This document shows positions 57,001 to 64,000 of a DNA stretch of 64,000 nucleotides, one piece after another (positions within the stretch are counted from its first letter, which is position 1; each line of letters opens with the position of its first letter). Below the pieces are notes generated by a model. The model was given only the letters and a program-made list of their open reading frames with translations, did no database searches and had not been told where the DNA came from. Source of the DNA: Phytohabitans rumicis (GTDB taxonomy: Bacteria > Actinomycetota > Actinomycetes > Mycobacteriales > Micromonosporaceae); assembly GCF_011764445.1 (NCBI RefSeq), contig NZ_BLPG01000001.1:4092001-4156000 (forward strand), written 5' to 3'. The translations under genes were made by a program, and so were the position numbers.

Positions 57001-57147
57001 GGCGAACCAGCCCTGGGTGGCGCCGTCCTCGAAGTCGTTGGTGAGGACGACCTGCGGCGCGGCGGAGGCTGCCGTCGATGGGACGGCCACTGCGGACACC
57101 GCGAGGCCCAACAGGCATGCGGCGACCATGATCCGCGGGTATCTCAT
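54085..57147 (-). CDS. modular secreted endo-1,4-beta-xylanase, CBM22/4_9 x2 - GH10 - CBM9 x2
   Basis: A 1020-residue enzyme. Signal peptide ~1-30. Two related N-terminal carbohydrate-binding modules (~33-180 and ~192-338; repeated pattern DFEDGATQGWFARGS / DFEAGTAQGWAPRIG and AHGGTHSLLTTNR / AHGGTRSLLTTGR). GH10 is ~345-678, with acid/base Glu482 in WDVANEVVDEG and nucleophile Glu589 in VTELDMS. Two C-terminal CBM9-like modules follow (~690-835 and ~838-1020: PTVDGKRDQVWDYLPGTDV, PVLDGVAEAVWSKA). No S-layer or sortase motif. ATG 57147 has GAAAGG upstream. First gene of the xylanase operon. Confidence 0.95.
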   Translation of the reverse strand: MRYPRIMVAACLLGLAVSAVAVPSTAASAAPQVVLTNDFEDGATQGWFARGSAAVANTTDAAHGGTHSLLTTNRAATWQGPGRDMRAVLLPEAVYVVEAYARVAAGGPQAAIHVTMQRTPAGGSTAFERVASATVTPDGWVVLRGEYRFSGDVTELQLYLESADATVSFLMDDVTVTMTAPPPGGPPDEAGVTSDFEAGTAQGWAPRIGSETVTVTDADAHGGTRSLLTTGRTQSYTGPAINMLGRMGKGKKYTFTLWVKLAPGQAPADLRLTIERRWQGTPSYELLAGASAVNDGAWSQISGSYTLGADVDFLSVYVETAGGSSASFYLDDFQMTYVVPMPIQTDIPSLKDVLADDFPVGTALVPSDTLGEKAKLVAKHYDSATAGNAMKWDATEPVEGQFSWADADTIANFATANGMGLRGHTLVWHQQTPAWVFQRPDGTPLTSSAEDKALLLSRLENHIRAVAGRYAGRIYAWDVANEVVDEGEPDGYRRSRWFEVAGLDYLRTAFRVAREVDPNAKLFINDYNTEYPAKRVALFNLVKLLRAEGVPIDGVGHQLHVNIERQRIGEIEKSIQLFATLGVDQQVTELDMSAYTNFVESYPSFPATTMAQQGIRYRDLFDLFDRYSSQISSVTLWGAADDGTWLDTFPFPRRDDPLLFDRDLQAKPAYWGVADPTKLPSLGRTLTVPSARPTVDGKRDQVWDYLPGTDVHSATGLGTTFQFRWDTRTLYVLAEVTDRSNNKTDTVDVFVGDTRHRIQRGGKNSKPIDGGYRVEAAIPLSPAVSAGAKLRVDLRVRDAATGAQASWNDQSHAQDTSTAERGEITLVPAVSTVDVVRGTPVLDGVAEAVWSKACAITTNVRVSGSDGATATAKLLWDAGHLYVLATVTDPTLDESSPNTWEQDSIEIFVDPDNSKGSGYNDEDGQYRVSFTNKQTVTSNFGGFRIADNLRSATRVVPGGYVVEASIELDSITPAIGSLLGFDLQVNDATGGTRTAATTWHDPTGRSYVDTSRWGVARLVR

Positions 57148-57181
57148 GTATCCGGCCTTTCGTGGGGGTGTTTACGCCGGT

Positions 57182-57192
57182 CGGAACTTTCG
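57182..57192. promoter_or_regulatory. candidate xylan-regulator operator CGGAACTTTCG
   Basis: Differs by one base from CGAAACTTTCG, the palindrome known upstream of actinomycete xylanase genes. It lies 35 bp before the start of the large xylanase gene in the 252-bp divergent region to 57400. Likely target of the LacI protein at 51666. The remainder of this region shows no other clear element. Confidence 0.55.
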
Positions 57193-57399
57193 GTGCCCAT
57201 CCGAAAATCACGCGATGCCGCGCACGCTACGGCGCCCGAATCACCGGGGTCAATACCCGTCTCATGCCCAGATTCAGGGCTGGAAGACTTCCGAAATACT
57301 CCCGGTACCCGACGCCCGCGCACTGATGCCGTGGACCCCGCCGGCGAGCGCCCGGATCCAGCCGGAGGAAGACCCTGATGAATATCGTAACTTCGGCCG

Positions 57400-58038
57400 A
57401 TGTCGGTATACGCGGCCCACGACGTCCTGGAGCTGGTGGGGATCTACGTCTTCGCCACCTCCGGCGCCCTGATGGCCATCCGCAAGGGATTCGACGTGGT
57501 GGGGATCCTCATCCTGGCGGAGGTCACGGCGCTCGGCGGCGGCGTCCTGCGGGACCTCATCATCGGTGACATCCCGCCGGCCGCGTTCACGAAGACCAGC
57601 TACCTGCTGCTCCCGATGCTCGCGGCGGCGGTGACCTTCTTCGCGCACCCCGTGGTGGAGCGGCTGAACACCACGATGCTCGTGTTCGACGCGGCCGGGC
57701 TGGGGATGTTCTGCGTCACCGGCACGCTCAAGGCGCTCGACTACGGCCTCGGCTCGTTCCAGGCCGTGGTGCTCGGCGTCACCACCGCCGTCGGTGGCGG
57801 CCTGCTCCGCGACATCACCGCCCGTGAGACGCCCACGCTCGTACAGGTCGACACGGACCTCTACTCGATCCCCGCCGCGGCCGGCGCCACCCTCGTCGCC
57901 GCCGCCTCCCACACCGACCTGCCACTGCCTGCGGTCGCGGTGGGCGCGGCGATCTTCGTGTTCCTCTTCCGGGTGGTCGCGATGATGCGCCACTGGACCG
58001 CGCCCCGGGCCTGGGAACGGCACCGCCGCACCGGGTAG
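57400..58038 (+). CDS. TRIC-type (UPF0126) cation channel protein
   Basis: A 212-residue membrane protein with two homologous three-helix halves and a seventh helix. Each half has a glycine-rich kink: TALGGGVLRDLIIGDIPPAA and TAVGGGLLRDITARETPTLV, the signature of the trimeric intracellular cation channel / UPF0126 (YicG) family. These form monovalent cation channels in bacterial membranes. ATG 57400 (MSVYAAHDVLELVGIYVF) has only a weak GGCCG upstream. It stands alone, followed by a hairpin terminator. Confidence 0.9.
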   Translation: MSVYAAHDVLELVGIYVFATSGALMAIRKGFDVVGILILAEVTALGGGVLRDLIIGDIPPAAFTKTSYLLLPMLAAAVTFFAHPVVERLNTTMLVFDAAGLGMFCVTGTLKALDYGLGSFQAVVLGVTTAVGGGLLRDITARETPTLVQVDTDLYSIPAAAGATLVAAASHTDLPLPAVAVGAAIFVFLFRVVAMMRHWTAPRAWERHRRTG

Positions 58039-58048
58039 CGGTGCATGC

Positions 58049-58078
58049 GCTGACGGGGCCGGGGGCGGCCCCGTCAGC
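58049..58078. terminator. GC-rich hairpin terminator
   Basis: Twelve-base perfect arms GCTGACGGGGCC and complement with a 6-base G-rich loop, 10 bp after the channel gene stop and 22 bp from the convergent gene end at 58101. Confidence 0.8.
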
Positions 58079-58100
58079 AGATCTCGTTGAGCGGTGCTGG

Positions 58101-58919
58101 TCAGGACGTAAGCGTCGGCCTGATTCGTACGGCCACCAGCCAGCTGGAATCCCTCGCGGCATCCACCTTGAGCTGGTCGAGGTTCACGGCCTCACCCACG
58201 GCCACACCGCCGGCGAGGGTCTCGACGCCGGTCGCCGTCTTCCCGTCGGCCGCGGTGCACGTGTGGTGCCTTTCGACAACCCACATCGAGGGTGGGGCCA
58301 ACGGAACGTCCGAATAGGAGCAGACCGGTGCCAGGTCCCGGATAATCTTGTCGGTCACCTCGATGTAGTCGTGCAGGAGGCTGGCGTAGCTGTTTCGGAG
58401 ACCGGCGAATTCGTAGCCCGTCAGCCCGATGGGATAGAGCTTGTGGACAGCGTGCCCCATCTGGTCCGCCGCCCGCCTGTCCTCGACCGCGTTGAGCATT
58501 CCCTTGACATCCGTCGCCTTATGGCCGACCTCTCTCGCCCATTGATCCAGCACGAGATCGTCCTGCCTGATCTGGTCGAAGTCGGCGAAGTCCCGGCTGG
58601 CGCTGATGGCCGCCGACCTCGCCGCCTCCGCCGCGTACGAGTCGATGTGGACGATGACCTCGTTGGTCGCCTGGCTGGACGCGGCGAGGACCACCTGGAT
58701 CAGCGCATGGATATTTGCCGCCGAGGCACCACCCTTGATCAGGTTGAAGACGGCGAACACGAAATCCACCATCGGGCCGGCGGGCGGCATGTCGTCCGGG
58801 CATACGACGTACTCGCATGGTGGATTAGCGGCCTGCGCGGGCTGGACGGCGCCGGTCGCGCCGATCGTCGCGGCCAGGATCGCGGCGACGGCGCCGCGTA
58901 ACAGTTTCCCTTTCATCAT
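58101..58919 (-). CDS. secreted helical protein of unknown family
   Basis: About 272 residues. A clear signal peptide (LLRGAVAAILAATIGATGAV, cleavage after PAQA) is followed by a cysteine pair (PPCEYVVCPDD), then a largely helical body (LIQVVLAASSQATNEVIVHI, SYAAEAARSAAISASRDFAD) and a second cysteine pair (PVCSYSD, HHTCTAADGK). No family is recognised. Two ATG codons in a row at 58919 and 58916 follow AAGGAAGG; a TTG at 58922 is in frame. No neighbour suggests a role. Convergent with the channel gene. Confidence 0.75.
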   Translation of the reverse strand: MMKGKLLRGAVAAILAATIGATGAVQPAQAANPPCEYVVCPDDMPPAGPMVDFVFAVFNLIKGGASAANIHALIQVVLAASSQATNEVIVHIDSYAAEAARSAAISASRDFADFDQIRQDDLVLDQWAREVGHKATDVKGMLNAVEDRRAADQMGHAVHKLYPIGLTGYEFAGLRNSYASLLHDYIEVTDKIIRDLAPVCSYSDVPLAPPSMWVVERHHTCTAADGKTATGVETLAGGVAVGEAVNLDQLKVDAARDSSWLVAVRIRPTLTS

Positions 58920-59057
58920 CAATCACCTTCCTTGACGTTGCCGGCGCGGTGATTCTCTGGACGAGTGCCACGCGCAGGCAATGAGTCGGAAGGTAATTGC
59001 GTGAATCGGCAGGGCCGCGGCGCGTAATCACGCACCGGACGCCAGAACCGCCCTCGC

Positions 59058-59091
59058 CGTCCAGGTCGGCCCGGGTGGGCCGACCTGGACG
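59058..59091. terminator. hairpin terminator after katG
   Basis: Fifteen-base perfect arms CGTCCAGGTCGGCCC and complement with a GGGT loop, 10 bp beyond the katG stop. Confidence 0.85.
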
Positions 59092-59101
59092 TCAGGATCA
59101 A

Positions 59102-61782
<2,681 letters not shown>

Positions 61783-61913
61783 CCAGCGAAGTCTTGCCCC
61801 TTTTCTGGAAAGAGTCAAGAATCTGGGCCGGACGTCACCTGGCCGATCCGGTCGCAGCGGGACGGAAGTCTCAGTCGTCGGCAACCGACGCTCCGGTAAC
61901 CTGGATCACCGGC

Positions 61914-61988
61914 GGGCCGCTAGCTCAATGGCAGAGCTGAGGACTTTTAATCCTTAGGTTCGGGGTTCGAGTCCCCGGCGGCCCACCA
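61914..61988 (+). tRNA. tRNA-Lys (anticodon TTT)
   Basis: A complete cloverleaf: acceptor GGGCCGC / GCGGCCC, D-arm GCTC-AATGGCA-GAGC, anticodon stem GAGGA / TCCTT with loop CTTTTAA, T-arm CGGGG-TTCGAGT-CCCCG, then a discriminator A and an encoded CCA at 61986-61988. The 3' two-thirds are overlapped on the other strand by the end of the recombinase gene. Confidence 0.95.
61925..61988. other. probable integration (att) end of an integrated element
   Basis: The recombinase frame runs into the tRNA-Lys gene and stops at 61925-61927; its last ~21 residues (GGPPGTRTPNLRIKSPQL) are the antisense reading of the tRNA. Integrases ending in a tRNA gene mark the attachment site, with the element restoring the tRNA 3' end. 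The other att copy should lie right of the window. Core length not determinable here. Confidence 0.6.
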
Positions 61989-63589
61989 ACCTCACCATTG
62001 CGCACACCGGTGGGTTGGGTGGCTGTCCTGATGCCGGCGTCGTCGATGACGATGCCGGCATCTTGTCCTGGGATCTTGAATATGGGGATCACCCGCCCTT
62101 CCTGGTTGATGCGGATCTCGGCGACGAGGGCTTCGATGGCTCGTTTGCGTTCGCCGGAGGTGCCCTCGGCGATGGTGTGGTGCAGGTAAGCGCGTAGCCG
62201 TTCGATGGTGCCGGGCGGTGGCGGGGCCGGCTCGGCTTCGAGGCTGGCGGCGAGATCGTCGCGGTGCGCCTTCAGTTGTGTGATCTTGTGCCGGAGTTCT
62301 TGGATGCGGGGTCCGGCGGTGGCGTCGTCCATGGTGCCGTTCTCGAACGCGGTGTGGTATCGGTCGATCGCGGTCTGGGTGGTGTTGATCTGGGCGGTGA
62401 TGGCGTCGAGTTCGGCGTGCCGGTCGGCGTGGGTGTCGTGGAACTCCTGTCTGGCTTCGGTGATGACCTTGTCCAGGACGGTGTGGGCGTTGGTGTAGAA
62501 GTCGTAGAGGGCTTGCAGGACGGCGGTGTCGGTGGGGTCGGCGGCGAGGCGGACGCCGTTGCAGCCGGCGGCGCCGTAGCGGTTGCGGGAGAAGCAGGTG
62601 TAGTAGCGGTATCGGGCGTTGCGGCCGCGGACGGCGGTGCCGATGTACTTGCGTCCGCAGTCGGGGCAGGTGATCAGTCCGGTGAGGTGGTACTCGCTGG
62701 GTGAGGCGGCGCGTTGGGTGTGGGCGTCGGCGCGGGCGCCGGCGATGTCCCGGGCGGTGTTGAAGGTGCTGCGGTCGATGAGCGGGGTGTGGGCGTCGGT
62801 GACGTAGACGTCGCGGTAGGCGATGTCGCCGGCGTAGGCGGGGTTGTCGAGGATGCGGGCGATGGTGTAGCCGGACCAGGGTTTGCCGGTGCGGTTGCGT
62901 ACGCCGCGTTGGTTGAGTTCGGTGGCGATGGCGCGGGTGCCGAGCCGTTCCTGTGTGTAGAGGCGGTAGATGTCGCGCAGGATTGGGGCCTCTTCGGGGT
63001 GGGGGACGAGTTTCTGTGTGTCGCGGTCGACGTGGTAGCCGTAGGGGCGGGTGCCGCCGGGCCATTTTCCTTTGCCGGCTTTGGTGCTCATTCCGTTGAT
63101 CACCCTGTCGATGATGGTTTCTCTCTCGAATTCGGCGAAGACGCCGAGGAGTTGGACGAGCATCCGTCCGATCGGGGTGGAGGTGTCGAATGGTTCGGTG
63201 GCGGAGCAGAACGCGACTCCGGCCTCGTCGAGTTCGTGGAGCAGGTCGAGTAGGTCGGACAGGCGGCGGGAGAATCGGTCGACGCGGACGACGAGTAGGA
63301 CGTCGTATTGGCCGGCTTTGGCGGCGCGGAGTGCGCGTTGTAGGTCGGGGCGTTCGGTGGTGGCGCCGGAGGCGTCGTCGCTGAATTCTAGGACGAGGGT
63401 CCAGCCGGGCTGGGACTTGATGTAGTTCTTGAGGGCGGCGAGTTGGGCGTCGATGGAGAAGGGTTGGTGTTCGTCGTCGGTGGAGCGGCGGGTGTAGATG
63501 GCGATCCGGCGCAGGCCGGGCTCGCGGCCCAGCGCTGTGCTGGTGTAGCGGCGTTTGCCGCGCCTGGGTTTCGGGGTGGCGCTGGGCAT
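61925..63589 (-). CDS. large serine recombinase (integrase)
   Basis: A 554-residue site-specific recombinase. The resolvase domain (~27-175) has the nucleophile Ser36 in RRIAIYTRRSTDDE, VVRVDRFSRRLSDLLDLLHE and ETIIDRVINGMSTKAGKGKW. The recombinase domain (~185-300) has RPYGYHVDRD and NQRGVRNRTGKPWSGYTIAR. The zinc ribbon is TCPDCGRKY ... YTCFSRNRYGAAGC. A coiled-coil segment (~395-450) is followed by a C-terminal tail encoded opposite tRNA-Lys. ATG 63589 has GAAGGAAG. It moves the element that starts at tRNA-Lys and continues past 64000. Confidence 0.93.
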   Translation of the reverse strand: MPSATPKPRRGKRRYTSTALGREPGLRRIAIYTRRSTDDEHQPFSIDAQLAALKNYIKSQPGWTLVLEFSDDASGATTERPDLQRALRAAKAGQYDVLLVVRVDRFSRRLSDLLDLLHELDEAGVAFCSATEPFDTSTPIGRMLVQLLGVFAEFERETIIDRVINGMSTKAGKGKWPGGTRPYGYHVDRDTQKLVPHPEEAPILRDIYRLYTQERLGTRAIATELNQRGVRNRTGKPWSGYTIARILDNPAYAGDIAYRDVYVTDAHTPLIDRSTFNTARDIAGARADAHTQRAASPSEYHLTGLITCPDCGRKYIGTAVRGRNARYRYYTCFSRNRYGAAGCNGVRLAADPTDTAVLQALYDFYTNAHTVLDKVITEARQEFHDTHADRHAELDAITAQINTTQTAIDRYHTAFENGTMDDATAGPRIQELRHKITQLKAHRDDLAASLEAEPAPPPPGTIERLRAYLHHTIAEGTSGERKRAIEALVAEIRINQEGRVIPIFKIPGQDAGIVIDDAGIRTATQPTGVRNGEVGGPPGTRTPNLRIKSPQLCH

Positions 63590-63657
63590 AGGTCGTCTTC
63601 CTTCGTGACGTAGGCAGCCCCGGGTGTTCGGGCCGCCTCCGGATGCTGATGGGGGTT

Positions 63658-63686
63658 GGGGTGGTGGGAGGGGTTCCCACCACCCC
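63658..63686. terminator. hairpin between the small element gene and the recombinase gene
   Basis: Twelve-base arms GGGGTGGTGGGA and complement with loop GGGGT, 7 bp after the stop of the minus-strand gene at 63694 and about 70 bp before the recombinase start. It may partly uncouple the two genes. Confidence 0.6.
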
Positions 63687-63693
63687 GTGTTCT

Positions 63694-63960
63694 TTATGCT
63701 GCGTGGTCGGGATGTGCGCGCCAGTAGCGGGCGACCAGGACTGCGAGGGCTTTTACGGCTTCGGTTTCTTCCTCGGCTGTCATGGTGACCGTTTCTATTC
63801 TTCCGACGCGTACATCGGTTATGGTGGCGGGTGCGCGGCGACGGCGGTCAGGGGTACGCCGACGTTTCGTCGGCGGTTTGTCCGTCGTGTCGCCGCTATT
63901 TGGTGCGGTGTTTTCATCATACCCGTTTCGGGTGATGTCGCCTGCGGCGTGGGAATGCAT
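63694..63960 (-). CDS. small hypothetical protein of the integrated element
   Basis: An 88-residue protein: a basic, disordered middle (KPPTKRRRTPDRRRRAPATI) and a C-terminal helix (MTAEEETEAVKALAVLVARY). ATG 63960 has GGAGG four bases upstream, which makes it a credible gene despite its size. Position next to the recombinase suggests an accessory or regulatory role, for example a recombination directionality factor, but there is no motif for that. It is lower in GC than the core genes around it. Confidence 0.65.
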   Translation of the reverse strand: MHSHAAGDITRNGYDENTAPNSGDTTDKPPTKRRRTPDRRRRAPATITDVRVGRIETVTMTAEEETEAVKALAVLVARYWRAHPDHAA

Positions 63961-64000
63961 ATTCCTCCGGAATTGATGTCACCGATTCGTGCGGGCGAAA

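Noticed and set aside
55012-57378. A 788-codon open frame opposite the modular xylanase
   Set aside because: Antisense shadow; the minus strand encodes a complete modular xylanase with both catalytic glutamates.
63694-63960. Excisionase (Xis/RDF) call for the small element protein
   Set aside because: Position fits, but there is no helix-turn-helix or known RDF motif, so it is left as hypothetical.

Overview
The window is high-GC actinobacterial DNA, with GTG/TTG starts, dense operons and ATGA-type overlaps. Glycerol, xylan/xyloglucan and partner-switching genes of filamentous soil actinomycetes are present. The gene content and the long palindromic intergenic repeats suggest Micromonosporaceae (Micromonospora/Actinoplanes-like), but the genus is an inference.

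Layout. 0-3.3 kb: a multi-HAMP sensor kinase (cut by the window edge) divergent from an anti-sigma-kinase/GAF/PP2C phosphatase, recalling Streptomyces osaA/osaC. 3.4-9.9 kb: metabolic genes (YCII protein, GlcE-like FAD oxidase, prolyl oligopeptidase, short Ldh-family dehydrogenase, threonine dehydratase). 9.9-12 kb: a second PP2C phosphatase with a degenerate receiver domain, divergent from a STAS anti-anti-sigma factor. 12-18.5 kb: glycerol locus, glpF-glpK-glpD divergent from an IclR regulator plus a second glycerol kinase. 18.7-26.6 kb: MacAB-like export operon with its own two-component system and a divergent lipoprotein. 26.6-31.2 kb: MFS transporter/GntR pair, mscL, a small gene behind a LexA-like box, and a PadR-ABC transporter operon. 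31.2-31.85 kb: repeat-rich non-coding island. 31.9-34.3 kb: two-component system. 34.4-40.2 kb: a metzincin-like protein, three coupled single-span ectodomain proteins, a zinc-ribbon protein, a structured non-coding segment and two membrane proteins. 40.3-46.3 kb: GH74 xyloglucanase, manA-type isomerase, hypothetical proteins and a LysR regulator. 46.3-51.7 kb: metE, PLP enzyme, XRE-cupin regulator, GNAT, DHFR-like protein. 51.7-57.2 kb: LacI regulator and two GH10 xylanases. 57.4-61.8 kb: TRIC-type channel, secreted protein, katG-furA. 61.9-64 kb: tRNA-Lys whose 3' part overlaps a serine recombinase gene; an integrated element begins here and runs off the right edge.

Two window-wide features stand out. 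First, a ~99-bp palindromic repeat occurs five times at gene ends, with a compensatory base change between copies. Second, six genes of normally essential or conserved families (glcE-like, prolyl oligopeptidase, a histidine kinase, metE, katG, furA) are each broken by single-base losses, mostly in short G/C runs. This looks like consensus-sequence error rather than true decay, and coordinates of these genes should be read with that in mind. No CRISPR array, rRNA or complete insertion sequence was seen.
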